From contig NZ_PYWX01000025.1 of NCBI RefSeq assembly GCF_003031675.1, positions 1 through 44,710 on the forward strand: a stretch of 44,710 nt of DNA, written 5' to 3'. Every line of letters begins with the position of its first letter. The stretch's first letter is position 1. The position numbers and the translations under genes are program-made. Positions 7,633 to 16,579 of the stretch are shown here, one piece after another. The notes under the pieces were generated by a model. The model did no database searches and had not been told where the DNA came from. It worked only from the letters and a program-made list of their open reading frames with translations. This DNA comes from Pseudomonas palleroniana (GTDB lineage Bacteria; Pseudomonadota; Gammaproteobacteria; Pseudomonadales; Pseudomonadaceae).

Positions 7633-9249
7633 ATGAGCCAACAGTTTCAACACGATGTCCTGGTGATCGGTAGCGGCGCGGCCGGCTTGAGCCTTGCGCT
7701 GACCCTTCCCAGCCATTTGCGCATTGCCGTACTGAGCAAGGGCGACCTGGCCAACGGCTCGACCTTCTGGGCCCAGGGCGGGGTCGCCGCCGTGCTGGAC
7801 GACACCGACACGGTGCAATCCCACGTTGAAGACACCCTGAATGCCGGCGGTGGCCTGTGCAATGAAGACGCGGTGCGCTTTACCGTCGAACATAGCCGCG
7901 AAGCCATTCAATGGTTGATCGACCAAGGGGTGCCGTTCACGCGTGACGAGCAGGCGGGCAACGATGATGGCGGATTCGAGTTCCACCTGACCCGTGAAGG
8001 CGGCCACAGCCATCGCCGTATCATCCACGCCGCCGATGCAACAGGCGCCGCGATCTTCAAGACCTTGCTCGAACAAGCCCGACAACGCCCCAACATTGAA
8101 TTGCTGGAACAACGCGTCGCCGTCGACCTGATCACCGAAAAACGCCTGGGCCTGGACGGCGAACGTTGCCTCGGCGCCTACGTGCTCAACCGCGCCAGCG
8201 GCGAAGTCGATACCTACGGCGCACGCTTCACCATCCTCGCATCCGGCGGTGCAGCCAAGGTCTACCTCTACACCAGCAACCCCGACGGAGCCTGCGGCGA
8301 TGGCATCGCCATGGCCTGGCGTTCCGGCTGCCGCGTGGCCAACCTGGAGTTCAACCAATTCCACCCCACGTGCCTGTACCACCCGCAGGCCAAGAGTTTC
8401 TTGGTCACCGAAGCCCTGCGCGGTGAAGGTGCACACCTGAAGCTGCCCAATGGTGAGCGCTTCATGCAGCGCTTCGACCCACGCGCCGAACTGGCGCCAC
8501 GGGATATCGTCGCCCGCGCCATCGACCATGAAATGAAGCGCCTGGGCATCGACTGCGTTTACCTGGACATCAGCCACAAACCCGAAGCCTTCATCAAGAG
8601 CCACTTCCCGACGGTCTACGAACGCTGCCTGACCTTCAACATCGACATCACCAAAGGCCCGATCCCGGTGGTGCCGGCGGCGCACTACACCTGTGGTGGC
8701 GTAATGGTCGACCAGCACGGGCGCACCGATGTACCGGGCCTGTATGCAATTGGCGAAACCAGCTTCACCGGCCTGCATGGCGCCAACCGCATGGCCAGTA
8801 ACTCGCTGCTTGAGTGCTTTGTCTACGCGCGCTCGGCGGCGGCCGACATTCTTGAACAACTGCCACACATTCCTGTGCCCGCCGCCCTGCCCCGCTGGGA
8901 CGCCAGCCAGGTCACCGATTCGGATGAAGACGTGATCATCGCCCACAACTGGGACGAATTGCGGCGCTTCATGTGGGACTACGTAGGGATCGTGCGCACC
9001 AATAAGCGCCTGCAACGGGCGCAACACCGGGTGCGATTGTTGCTCGATGAGATCGACGAGTTCTACAGCAACTATAAGGTCAGCCGCGACCTGATCGAAT
9101 TACGCAACCTGGCCCAGGTGGCGGAATTGATGATCCGCTCGGCCATGGAGCGCAAGGAAAGCCGGGGGTTGCATTACACCCTTGACTACCCCCAGATGCT
9201 ACCCGAGGCCCGCGACACTATCCTGGTGCCAACCACCTACGGCGGCTGA
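7633..9249 (+). CDS. nadB: L-aspartate oxidase
   Basis: A 538-residue FAD enzyme that oxidises L-aspartate to iminoaspartate, the first step of NAD synthesis (NadA then makes quinolinate). The N-terminal dinucleotide fold ([12 protein letters not shown]) is followed by [12 protein letters not shown], then R-G-E-G-A-H-L with a downstream L-A-P-R-D (substrate and catalytic region), and the C-terminal FAD segment [15 protein letters not shown]. Length is that of the family (~535-540). Its 3' end overlaps the convergent ygfX gene by 32 bp. Confidence 0.97.
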   Translation: MSQQFQHDVLVIGSGAAGLSLALTLPSHLRIAVLSKGDLANGSTFWAQGGVAAVLDDTDTVQSHVEDTLNAGGGLCNEDAVRFTVEHSREAIQWLIDQGVPFTRDEQAGNDDGGFEFHLTREGGHSHRRIIHAADATGAAIFKTLLEQARQRPNIELLEQRVAVDLITEKRLGLDGERCLGAYVLNRASGEVDTYGARFTILASGGAAKVYLYTSNPDGACGDGIAMAWRSGCRVANLEFNQFHPTCLYHPQAKSFLVTEALRGEGAHLKLPNGERFMQRFDPRAELAPRDIVARAIDHEMKRLGIDCVYLDISHKPEAFIKSHFPTVYERCLTFNIDITKGPIPVVPAAHYTCGGVMVDQHGRTDVPGLYAIGETSFTGLHGANRMASNSLLECFVYARSAAADILEQLPHIPVPAALPRWDASQVTDSDEDVIIAHNWDELRRFMWDYVGIVRTNKRLQRAQHRVRLLLDEIDEFYSNYKVSRDLIELRNLAQVAELMIRSAMERKESRGLHYTLDYPQMLPEARDTILVPTTYGG

Positions 9250-9664
9250 ACTTGAGGCGCACCCGCAGGCGCCGATGCACATCGGCAGCCTGCGAGTCCT
9301 TCGGCACACAGAGCGAACGCACGCGCCACTCACCCTGCACCCGATAACGCAGCACCACGATCCATGGCAATGCCAGGCTGTCGGGACGCAGTTGCACGCT
9401 GTGCCAGCCGCGTTCCTCACTGAACAGCTGCCAGCCATCTTCATCCCGGCGCAGACCGCGAACCGACGAACGGTGAGTCAGGCGGATGTGGCGTGGTAGC
9501 ACCCAGACGGCATGCGCCAGGCACAACAGCGCACCAAGGCTTGAATAAGGTAGATCGAGAACCAGCAGACTCCCCAGCGCGAGCAACTGGGCAAGCAGAT
9601 ACGCCGCCAGCAGCAGCCCGGAGGCCTGCCAGCGGCATTCGAAGCGATTACTTGGGCTGGACAC
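9218..9664 (-). CDS. ygfX: YgfX/CptA-like membrane protein
   Basis: A 148-residue protein with two closely spaced transmembrane helices at about 14-55 and a soluble C-terminal domain, the layout of YgfX (CptA). It is partnered with the sdhE gene directly upstream, as in E. coli. YgfX has been described both as a toxin acting on cytoskeletal proteins and as a protein linked to SdhE/flavin biology; the sequence cannot decide. The start is GTG at 9664, 17 bp inside the end of sdhE, implying translational coupling. The end lies inside the end of the convergent nadB. Confidence 0.75.
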   Translation of the reverse strand: MSSPSNRFECRWQASGLLLAAYLLAQLLALGSLLVLDLPYSSLGALLCLAHAVWVLPRHIRLTHRSSVRGLRRDEDGWQLFSEERGWHSVQLRPDSLALPWIVVLRYRVQGEWRVRSLCVPKDSQAADVHRRLRVRLKFSRRRWLAPG

Positions 9665-9902
9665 GATCCAGGATCATCCGGACCATGCGTTGCAGCTCCG
9701 GGTCTTCGGATTCGCTGCGCTCCATGAACCAGCCGAACATGTCCTGGTCTTCGCACGTCAACAGCCTGACGTAGAGGTCACGATCCACCTGATCGAGCGT
9801 CGCATAGACCTCTTTGGTGAACGGCACCAGCAACACATCCAACTCCAGCATGCCGCGGCGGCTGTGCCAGTAGAGGCGATTGATTTCTACATCTTCGACC
9901 AT
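9648..9902 (-). CDS. sdhE: SdhE FAD assembly factor (YgfY/CptB)
   Basis: An 84-residue all-helical protein that promotes covalent flavinylation of succinate dehydrogenase SdhA. The RGxxE signature is visible as S-R-R-G-M-L-E-L-D near residues 13-21, and the family-typical F-x-W-F-M region (D-M-F-G-W-F-M) lies near residue 55. ATG 9902 is chosen to start [12 protein letters not shown], as in homologues. It is divergent from ygfZ (140-bp gap) and overlaps ygfX, the same arrangement as in E. coli. Confidence 0.92.
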   Translation of the reverse strand: MVEDVEINRLYWHSRRGMLELDVLLVPFTKEVYATLDQVDRDLYVRLLTCEDQDMFGWFMERSESEDPELQRMVRMILDRVQPK

Positions 9903-10042
9903 GGAGCGCTCCTCAAATAGAGCGCAAGTATACAGGCCCGACGGCGGTGGAACAGTCGGCTTTGGTCGCCCCTCACGGAAACTATCCATTTGCCGGGCGC
10001 CCCTCTATGATGCACTCATGACTTTTTGACCTGCGATGACCC

Positions 10043-10984
10043 ATGGCTGACTCTGCTTTTTTCTGCCCCCTGGCCCACGAAGGCGTTCTCGCCGTCCGCG
10101 GCGCCGACGCTGCCAAATTCCTGCAAGGGCAACTGACCTGCAACCTCAACTACCTGAGTGACACTCAAGCCAGCCTCGGTGCGCGCTGTACACAGAAAGG
10201 GCGTATGCAGTCGAGCTTTCGCATCCTGCTGCAAGGCGACGGCGTGCTGCTGGCAATGGCCACCGAATTGCTCGAACCGCAACTGGCGGACCTGAAAAAG
10301 TACGCGGTGTTCTCCAAGTCCAAACTCACCGACGAAAGCGCCGCCTGGGCACGCTTTGGTCTGGCGGATGCGGATCAGGCCCTGGCCAGCCTCGGCCTTC
10401 AATTACCTGGCGAGACCGACAGCGTCGTACGTACCGATTCACTGATCGCCATCCGTGTGTCCCCCGGCCGCGCCGAACTCTGGGCCCCTGCCGAACAAGC
10501 CGAAGCCCTGCACGCGCAACTCAATGCACAGTTGAAGGAAGCCGGCTTGAATGAATGGCTGCTCGGCCAGATCCGCGCCGGCATCGGCCAGGTCATGCCG
10601 CAAACGCGCGAATTGTTCATTCCACAGATGCTCAACCTGCAGGCCGTAGGCGGCGTCAGCTTCAAGAAAGGTTGCTACACCGGCCAGGAAATCGTCGCCC
10701 GCATGCAATACCTGGGCAAGCTCAAGCGACGCCTGTATCGCCTGAGTCTCAACGCGGCCGAACTGCCGGAGCCCGGCACCCCGCTGTTCTCTCCCAGCCA
10801 CAACAGTTCGATCGGCGAAGTGGTGATCGCGGCAAAAGCTGACTCATCCGTTGAACTTCTCGCGGTGTTGCAAGCCGAAGCTGCCGACAGCGGCGATGTG
10901 CACTTGGGCACCCTGGAAGGCCCTGGCCTGCAACTGCTCGACCTGCCTTACCCACTGGATCGCGATAAAGAGATCCAGCGTTAA
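10043..10984 (+). CDS. ygfZ: YgfZ/GcvT-fold folate-dependent protein
   Basis: A 313-residue protein of the YgfZ (COG0354) family, which uses tetrahydrofolate to support maturation of certain Fe-S enzymes such as MiaB. The signature K-G-C-Y-T-G-Q-E is present with the essential cysteine at residue 211. ATG 10043 is the start; the ATG at 10036 is in a frame that stops at once. It is divergent from sdhE, and the HDOD gene follows 36 bp later on the same strand. Confidence 0.93.
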   Translation: MADSAFFCPLAHEGVLAVRGADAAKFLQGQLTCNLNYLSDTQASLGARCTQKGRMQSSFRILLQGDGVLLAMATELLEPQLADLKKYAVFSKSKLTDESAAWARFGLADADQALASLGLQLPGETDSVVRTDSLIAIRVSPGRAELWAPAEQAEALHAQLNAQLKEAGLNEWLLGQIRAGIGQVMPQTRELFIPQMLNLQAVGGVSFKKGCYTGQEIVARMQYLGKLKRRLYRLSLNAAELPEPGTPLFSPSHNSSIGEVVIAAKADSSVELLAVLQAEAADSGDVHLGTLEGPGLQLLDLPYPLDRDKEIQR

Positions 10985-11020
10985 TCGCCGTACCTTTTTG
11001 CAGCACCCTAGAGAGCATGA

Positions 11021-11842
11021 ATGAACAAGCTGGCGGAAAAAGTTCAACAGGCTTTGGTGAAGGCCATCGACAACGATGACCTGGTTCTGCCGACATTACC
11101 GGAAGTGGCCCTGAAGATTCGCCAAGCCGCGGAAGACCCGGATATCAGCATCAGCCACTTGAGCAAGGTGATCGGTCGCGATACCGCTTTGTCGGCGCGG
11201 CTGATCAAAGTGGTCAACAGCCCACTGTTGCGCGCCACCCAGGAAGTCACCGACCTGCATACCGCCATCACCCGGCTGGGCACCAATTACAGCAGCAACC
11301 TGGCCATCGGCCTGGTGATGGAGCAAATCTTCCACGCCCGCTCCGAGGTGGTAGAGCTGAAAATGCGTGAAGTCTGGCGGCGCAGCCTGGAAGTGGCAGG
11401 CGTCAGCTATGCCCTGTGCCGCCGCTTCAGCCAGTTGAAGCCGGACCAGGCAGCCCTTGGCGGGCTGGTCCACCAGATCGGCGTGCTGCCGATCCTCACC
11501 TATGCCGAAGACCACTACGAACTGCTCTCGGACCCGGTCAGCCTGAATCACGTCATCGACAGCATTCACCCGGTGCTCGGGAACAAACTGCTGCGCGTCT
11601 GGGATTTCCCGGAGATGCTGGCCAACCTGCCGGTGCAATACCTGGACCTGGAGCGTGACTCGGCGAAGCTGGACTACATCGACCTGGTACAGATCGCCAA
11701 CCTGTATTGCCACCGAGGCACCGGCCACCCGTTGGCGAACGTACCGGTATCGACATTGCCGTCCGCCAGGAAACTGCGCACAGATCTCTACAGCGATGCC
11801 CTTCTGACAGAGCTGGATGAAGCACGCTCGATGTTTTACTGA
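11021..11842 (+). CDS. HDOD-domain signalling protein
   Basis: A 273-residue protein with one HDOD domain (about 15-215), a non-catalytic relative of HD phosphohydrolases. Family-like segments are L-P-T-L-P-E-V-A-L-K-I, the D-T-A-L-S-A-R-L-I-K-V-V-N-S helix and A-L-G-G-L-V-H-Q-I-G. No GGDEF, EAL or receiver domain is attached. HDOD proteins commonly sit in signalling circuits (motility, stress), but the role here is unknown. It follows ygfZ by 36 bp, so they may be co-transcribed. Its end touches the end of the convergent sensor-kinase gene (11842/11843). Confidence 0.88.
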   Translation: MNKLAEKVQQALVKAIDNDDLVLPTLPEVALKIRQAAEDPDISISHLSKVIGRDTALSARLIKVVNSPLLRATQEVTDLHTAITRLGTNYSSNLAIGLVMEQIFHARSEVVELKMREVWRRSLEVAGVSYALCRRFSQLKPDQAALGGLVHQIGVLPILTYAEDHYELLSDPVSLNHVIDSIHPVLGNKLLRVWDFPEMLANLPVQYLDLERDSAKLDYIDLVQIANLYCHRGTGHPLANVPVSTLPSARKLRTDLYSDALLTELDEARSMFY

Positions 11843-13228
11843 TCAGCCCGCGATAAAACTCACCCGCACTTTCAACCCCGCCGATTCACCGTCGTGCAAA
11901 CTGATCTGCGCCAGATGCGCCCGGCAGATCTCCCCGACAATCGCCAACCCCAGCCCCGAACCCACGCCCTGCTGACTACGGCGGTAGAAACGTTCGAAAA
12001 CCCGGTCCCGCTCATCCAGCGGGATACCTGGCCCATCATCCTCGACCTCCAGCACGGCCGGGGCCATGACCCGCAGGATCACATTGCCGCCAGGCGGGGT
12101 GTGGGCGAGTGCGTTATCCACCAGGTTGCTCAGCAGTTCATTCAACAACGTCGGCTCGCCGCGCAGCCACACCGGTTCATCGGCTTCCAAGGCCAGGGCG
12201 ACACCCCGCGCATGGGCCAGCGGCGCCATGGCCATGCCCAGTTCCCGCGCCAGTTGGCTGAGGTCGAGTAGCTGCGCGCCACCCTCGGCAATCGCCCGGG
12301 CGCCGTTTTCGATGCGTGCCAGGGACAACAATTGATTGGCCAAGTGCGTCAGGCGGTCGGTGCCCTGGGCCGCCGTCTCCAGGGTGCTGCGCCAGGTGCC
12401 GGGGTCTTCGGCACGCAGGCCCAGTTCCAGCCGAGCCTTCAATGCGGCCAACGGGGTACGTAACTCGTGGGAGGCGTCGGCAATGAACTGCGCCTGGCGC
12501 TCGAACTGGCCGCGCAGACGTTCGGTGAAGTGGTTGATGGAACGCACCAGAGGGCCAAACTCATGCTGCACTTCCACCAACGGCAGCGGCCGCAAGTCGT
12601 CGGGCTGACGCTCCTCCACCGCCGTACGCAGGCGCTCCAGCGGGCGCAGCGCCGCGCTCACGGCAAACCACACCAACAGCAACGCGCCGATGGCCAGCAT
12701 GCCCAAGCGCAGCAAGGTGTCGGCCATCAGGCTACGCGCCATGGCGACGCGCGCCTCCTGCGTCTCGGCGACGCGAATTTCCGCCATGCCGTTCATATTC
12801 GGTTCGGAGACCGCCTTGAGCAGGCTCACCACCCGTACGGACTGGCCCTGATACTTGGCGTCATAGAAGCGCGCCAGGGCCGGGTAATCATCGGTACGCG
12901 GTGTGCCGGGCGGCGGGCCTGGCAGGTTTTCGTAGCCCGAGATCAGCTTCTGATCGATGTCATTGACCTGGTAATAAATGCGCCCAGCACTGTCATAGGC
13001 GAAGGTATCCAGGGCCACATACGGCACATTGGCACTGAGGGTGCCATCGACCTGGGTCAAGCCGGCGGCAATCGTCCGCGCCGAGGCCAGCAGCGTACGG
13101 TCATAGGCGGTATCGGCGGCTTCGCGTCCATTCCAGTAAGCGCTCAGGCCACTGGCGAGCATCAACACCACCAACAGCAGCGCCAGGTTCCACAGCAGCC
13201 GCCAACGCAGGCTGCTGGGCTTATGCAT
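11843..13228 (-). CDS. tctE: TctE-type sensor histidine kinase
   Basis: A 461-residue inner-membrane sensor kinase. It has a TM helix (about 10-30), a periplasmic sensing domain (about 31-170, 2CSK-N-like), a second TM (about 171-193), HAMP, and an H-box with the phospho-acceptor H254 (D-A-S-H-E-L-R-T-P). The ATPase domain has L-L-S-N-L-V-D-N-A, D-D-G-P-G-I-P and G-S-G-L-G-L-A-I-V. It most likely senses citrate or tricarboxylates, because it sits with the response regulator TctD and opposite opdH-tctCBA. The start ATG 13228 overlaps the end of tctD by 8 bp. Assignment as TctE rests on domain order and context. Confidence 0.88.
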   Translation of the reverse strand: MHKPSSLRWRLLWNLALLLVVLMLASGLSAYWNGREAADTAYDRTLLASARTIAAGLTQVDGTLSANVPYVALDTFAYDSAGRIYYQVNDIDQKLISGYENLPGPPPGTPRTDDYPALARFYDAKYQGQSVRVVSLLKAVSEPNMNGMAEIRVAETQEARVAMARSLMADTLLRLGMLAIGALLLVWFAVSAALRPLERLRTAVEERQPDDLRPLPLVEVQHEFGPLVRSINHFTERLRGQFERQAQFIADASHELRTPLAALKARLELGLRAEDPGTWRSTLETAAQGTDRLTHLANQLLSLARIENGARAIAEGGAQLLDLSQLARELGMAMAPLAHARGVALALEADEPVWLRGEPTLLNELLSNLVDNALAHTPPGGNVILRVMAPAVLEVEDDGPGIPLDERDRVFERFYRRSQQGVGSGLGLAIVGEICRAHLAQISLHDGESAGLKVRVSFIAG

Positions 13229-13892
13229 CACGCGCTTCCAGCAAGTACCCCAGGCCACGGAACGTCACGATGGCGATGGGTTGCCCATCGAGCTTCTTGC
13301 GCAGGCGATGCACGTAGATTTCGATCGCATCGGGGCTGGCTTCCTCGTCCAGGCCGAACACCTGGGAAGCCAGTTGCTCCTTGCTCATCACGCGGCCCGG
13401 GCGCGCAATCAAAGCCTCCAAAACCGCTTGCTCGCGAGAGGTCAACGTCATCAATTCGCCGCCCACCGTGAACCGTCGTGTATCCAGGTCGTAGACCAGC
13501 ACACCGCAGGTCTGCTGGCGCTCGCCGCCGAGTACGCTGCGGCGCAACAGTGCCTTGACCCGCGCTTCCAGTTCCGTCAGTTCAAACGGCTTGGCGAGGT
13601 AGTCGTCGGCGCCCAGGTTCAGGCCATGCACGCGGTCCTTCACATCACTGCGCGCCGTCAGCATCAGCACCGGCAGGTTCTTGCCGCGCGCCCGCAAGCG
13701 TGCAAGCACCTCGAAACCATCCATGCGCGGCAGCCCGACATCGAGGACCAGCACCGCATACTCCTCGCTGCCCAAAGCCAGATCCGCAGCCACCCCATCG
13801 TGCAGCACATCGACGGTCAAGCCCGTGCTCTTGAGCGCCTGGGCGACACTTTCGGCGAGCTGCAGATGGTCTTCAACCAAGAGGACACGCAT
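13221..13892 (-). CDS. tctD: TctD-type OmpR-family response regulator
   Basis: A 223-residue two-domain regulator. The receiver domain (1-120) has phospho-acceptor D51 in L-V-L-D-V-G-L-P and K-P in Y-L-A-K-P-F. A winged-helix DNA-binding domain follows (about 130-220; Y-V-H-R-L-R-K-K-L). It precedes tctE in one transcript and diverges from opdH. OmpR-family proteins bind direct repeats spaced about one DNA turn, and exactly such repeats occur in the shared upstream region (13980-14012). In P. aeruginosa the equivalent pair controls the OpdH porin and the tricarboxylate transporter. Confidence 0.9.
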   Translation of the reverse strand: MRVLLVEDHLQLAESVAQALKSTGLTVDVLHDGVAADLALGSEEYAVLVLDVGLPRMDGFEVLARLRARGKNLPVLMLTARSDVKDRVHGLNLGADDYLAKPFELTELEARVKALLRRSVLGGERQQTCGVLVYDLDTRRFTVGGELMTLTSREQAVLEALIARPGRVMSKEQLASQVFGLDEEASPDAIEIYVHRLRKKLDGQPIAIVTFRGLGYLLEARDA

Positions 13893-13979
13893 GGATTTTC
13901 ACCTCATTCGGGCATGGTCGACGCCACGCTTTGCGAGGCAGTTTACAGACGCCGCCTGGCCTGTGAAGCCCGAAAACAT

Positions 13980-14012
13980 TGAAAGACAACTGAAAGGTTA
14001 GTGAAAGGTTCG
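13980..14012 (+). promoter_or_regulatory. Triple 11-bp direct repeat, candidate TctD binding site
   Basis: Three head-to-tail 11-mers lie without gap: TGAAAGACAAC (13980), TGAAAGGTTAG (13991) and TGAAAGGTTCG (14002). The invariant part is TGAAAG at precise 11-bp phase, so all three face one side of the helix. The site lies in the 234-bp divergent region, 88 bp before the tctD start and 114 bp before the opdH start. Assignment to TctD is inference from the regulator family and position. Confidence 0.6.
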
Positions 14013-14104
14013 CCCTTTAGCATCCCGTTACGGTGGTCTATGCCCACCCCGTTGCCTGAGCGCAACGCTCGAAAAACGCCTCGAAGCGTTTTCGCCAAAA
14101 TAAG

Positions 14105-14112
14105 AACAATAA
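14105..14112 (+). promoter_or_regulatory. Hfq/Crc CA motif in the opdH leader
   Basis: AACAATAA matches the AAYAAYAA catabolite-repression motif at every position. It lies directly before the Shine-Dalgarno GGAG (14114-14117) of opdH, where Hfq/Crc binding would block ribosomes. Functional use is inferred. Confidence 0.5.
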
Positions 14113-14126
14113 CGGAGTACACCCCC

Positions 14127-15416
14127 ATGCTGTCGACACAGCCCCAGGCTCGCCCGCCTGTCCGGTTTTCCCGCCTGACCCACACCGCCCTCGCCAGTGC
14201 CGCTGCGCTTGCCGGCTTTGCGCCGCTTAGCCAGGCCGCCTTCTTCGAAGACAGCAGCGCGACCCTGGAAACCCGCAACATGTACTTCAACCGCGACTTT
14301 CGTGACGGCACCAGCGCGCAGCAATCCAAGCGTGACGAATGGGCCCAGGGCTTCATGCTCAACCTGCAATCGGGCTACACCGACGGCACTGTCGGGTTTG
14401 GCGTGGATGCGCTGGGCATGCTCGGGGTCAAGCTCGACTCCAGCCCCGACCGCACCGGCACCGGCCTGCTGCCCACCGACGACGGTCGTGCGGTCGACGA
14501 GTACAGCAAACTCGGCCTGACCGGCAAAGTGAAGATCTCCGCCACCGAACTGAAAATCGGCGCACTGATCCCCGAACTGCCGATCCTCAAGCCCAACGAC
14601 GGCCGCATCCTGCCGCAGACGTTCAACGGCGGCCTGCTCACCTCGAAAGAATTCAAGAACCTGGTATTCACCGGTGGCCGCCTGGACAAAGCCAAGGACC
14701 GCGATTCCACCGACTACGAAGACATCGCCCTCAACAACAAGAACAGCCGTTTCGTCGGCGGCGCCACCGGCAAGCACTTCAACTTCGGCGGCGTCGACTA
14801 CAAGTTCGCCGACAAAATCACCGGCAGTTACCACTTCGCCCAGCTCGATGACGTCTACCGCCAGCACTTCCTCGGCCTGGTGGCCTCGCGCCCGATAGGC
14901 CCCGGCACCTTTGGCGCCGACTTGCGCCTGGCCATCAGCGATGACACCGGTGCGGCCCGCGGCGGCAACATAGACAACACCTCCCTCAACGGCCTCTTCA
15001 GCTATGCCCTCAATGGCCATAAGCTCAGCGCCGGTTACCAGCACATGTCCGGCGACAGCGCCTTTCCTTATGTGGATGGCAGCGACCCGTACCTGGTCAA
15101 CTTCGTACAGATCAACGACTTTGCCGGCGCCGAAGAACGCTCCTGGCAAGCGCGCTATGACTACGACTTCGCCAAACTGGGGATCCCAGGTTTGAGCTTC
15201 ATGAGCCGCTACCTGTCGGGCGACCATATCAAACTCAAGAACGGCGAGACCGGCAAAGAGTGGGAACGCAACAGCGAGATCCGCTACGTGGTGCAAAGCG
15301 GCACGTTCAAGGACGTCGCCGTGCGCCTGCGCAATGCCACGTACCGTTCCAACTATTCGGCCCGTGATGCGGATGAAGTACGCCTGTTGGTCAGTTACAG
15401 CGTGGCGCTTTGGTAG
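14127..15416 (+). CDS. opdH: OpdH-like OprD-family outer-membrane porin
   Basis: A 429-residue OprD-family porin. It has a signal peptide (about 1-38, ending P-L-S-Q-A before A-F-F-E-D-S), then an 18-strand-type barrel with alternating hydrophobic strands and the terminal S-Y-S-V-A-L-W ending in an aromatic residue. OpdH of P. aeruginosa takes up tricarboxylates such as cis-aconitate; the name here rests on its position between tctD and tctC. ATG 14127 has GGAG 9 bases upstream; the frame remains open further upstream to 14001 but without a ribosome site. The leader has two mutually exclusive hairpins near 14064-14094. Confidence 0.9.
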   Translation: MLSTQPQARPPVRFSRLTHTALASAAALAGFAPLSQAAFFEDSSATLETRNMYFNRDFRDGTSAQQSKRDEWAQGFMLNLQSGYTDGTVGFGVDALGMLGVKLDSSPDRTGTGLLPTDDGRAVDEYSKLGLTGKVKISATELKIGALIPELPILKPNDGRILPQTFNGGLLTSKEFKNLVFTGGRLDKAKDRDSTDYEDIALNNKNSRFVGGATGKHFNFGGVDYKFADKITGSYHFAQLDDVYRQHFLGLVASRPIGPGTFGADLRLAISDDTGAARGGNIDNTSLNGLFSYALNGHKLSAGYQHMSGDSAFPYVDGSDPYLVNFVQINDFAGAEERSWQARYDYDFAKLGIPGLSFMSRYLSGDHIKLKNGETGKEWERNSEIRYVVQSGTFKDVAVRLRNATYRSNYSARDADEVRLLVSYSVALW

Positions 15417-15430
15417 TCAAACAAGCTCAT

Positions 15431-15438
15431 AACAACAA
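15431..15438 (+). promoter_or_regulatory. Hfq/Crc CA motif in the tctC leader
   Basis: AACAACAA, a perfect AAYAAYAA motif, stands a few bases before the ribosome site (ACGGAGAG) of tctC in the 36-bp opdH-tctC gap. It is the second such motif in the operon, suggesting that carbon catabolite control acts separately on porin and binding-protein translation. Confidence 0.5.
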
Positions 15439-15452
15439 AGACGGAGAGACCC

Positions 15453-16433
15453 ATGACCTTTTCACTGCGTAAATTGGCCCTTGCCGCCGGCTGCATGCTG
15501 TTCGCCGGCCAGCTGCTGGCCGACGAACCCAAGCGCCCGGAATGCATCGCCCCGGCCTCCCCCGGCGGTGGGTTTGACCTGACCTGCAAACTGGCGCAAA
15601 GCGCGCTGGTCAACGAAAAACTGCTGAGCAAGCCGATGCGCGTGACCTACATGCCCGGCGGCGTAGGCGCGGTGGCCTACAACGCGGTGGTAGCCCAGCG
15701 CCCTGCGGATGCCGGCACGCTGGTCGCATGGTCCAGCGGTTCGCTGCTGAACCTCGCGCAAGGCAAATTCGGTCGCTTCGATGAAAGCGCCGTGCGTTGG
15801 TTGGCGGCGGTCGGCACCAGCTACGGGGCTATCGCGGTGAAAGCCGATTCGCCCTACAAGAACCTCGACGATCTGGTCAAAGCCCTGAAGAAAGATCCGG
15901 GCAGCGTGGTCATCGGCTCCGGCGGCACCGTCGGCAGCCAGGACTGGATGCAAACTGCGCTCATCGCCAAGGCCGCCGGGATCAACCCGCGTGAGCTGCG
16001 CTATGTGGCGCTTGAAGGCGGCGGTGAAATCGCCACCGCCTTGCTCGGTGGCCACATTCAGGTGGGCAGTACCGACATTTCCGACTCCATGCCGCACATC
16101 CTGAGCGGCGACATGCGCCTGCTGGCGGTGTTCTCCGAGCAGCGCCTGGACGAGCCGGAAATGAAGAACATTCCGACCGCCAAAGAGCAAGGCTACGACA
16201 TCGTCTGGCCCGTGGTACGTGGCTTCTACCTCGGGCCAAAAGTCAGCGATGCCGACTACGCCTGGTGGAAGGAAGCATTCGACAAACTGCTGGCTTCCGA
16301 GGAGTTCGCCAAGCTGCGTGACCAGCGCGAGTTGTTCCCGTTCGCCATGACCGGCCCGGAGCTGGACACCTACGTGAAGAAACAGGTGGCTGACTACAAA
16401 GTGCTGGCCAAAGAGTTCGGCCTGATCCAGTAA
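15453..16433 (+). CDS. tctC: TctC periplasmic tricarboxylate-binding protein
   Basis: A 326-residue solute-binding protein of the tripartite tricarboxylate transporter (TTT, Bug) family. The signal peptide is about residues 1-23 (C-M-L-F-A-G-Q-L-L-A-D), and the mature start has the family motif A-P-A-S-P-G-G-G-F-D-L-T-C. The length is typical of the family. It delivers citrate-type substrates from OpdH to the TctAB permease. It follows opdH by 36 bp, and a REPIN separates it from tctB. Confidence 0.92.
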   Translation: MTFSLRKLALAAGCMLFAGQLLADEPKRPECIAPASPGGGFDLTCKLAQSALVNEKLLSKPMRVTYMPGGVGAVAYNAVVAQRPADAGTLVAWSSGSLLNLAQGKFGRFDESAVRWLAAVGTSYGAIAVKADSPYKNLDDLVKALKKDPGSVVIGSGGTVGSQDWMQTALIAKAAGINPRELRYVALEGGGEIATALLGGHIQVGSTDISDSMPHILSGDMRLLAVFSEQRLDEPEMKNIPTAKEQGYDIVWPVVRGFYLGPKVSDADYAWWKEAFDKLLASEEFAKLRDQRELFPFAMTGPELDTYVKKQVADYKVLAKEFGLIQ

Positions 16434-16457
16434 TCGCCCCCAGCCATGTAATGCCGC

Positions 16458-16557
16458 TGTAGGAGCGAGCTTGCTCGCGAAGAACTCAAGGGCGCCCCGT
16501 GTATTCAGACGGCACGCGTCATCGTTGGCGTTTTTCGCGAGCAAGCTTGCTCCTACA
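16458..16557. repeat. REPIN between tctC and tctB
   Basis: Two inverted REP halves, TGTAGGAGCGAGCTTGCTCG (from 16458) and its reverse complement (ending 16557), flank about 50 bp. Either arm alone, or the pair, can fold into a strong RNA hairpin inside the tct transcript. Confidence 0.92.
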
Positions 16558-16579
16558 AAAGTCGGCTTTGGAGTCTCCT

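Noticed and set aside
7546..9027. 493-residue open frame on the minus strand
   Set aside because: Antisense to nadB, which has clear FAD motifs; a typical high-GC shadow frame.
14028..15296. 422-residue open frame on the minus strand
   Set aside because: Antisense to the OpdH porin; composition is dominated by mirrored codons (Ala/Val/Gly/Glu).
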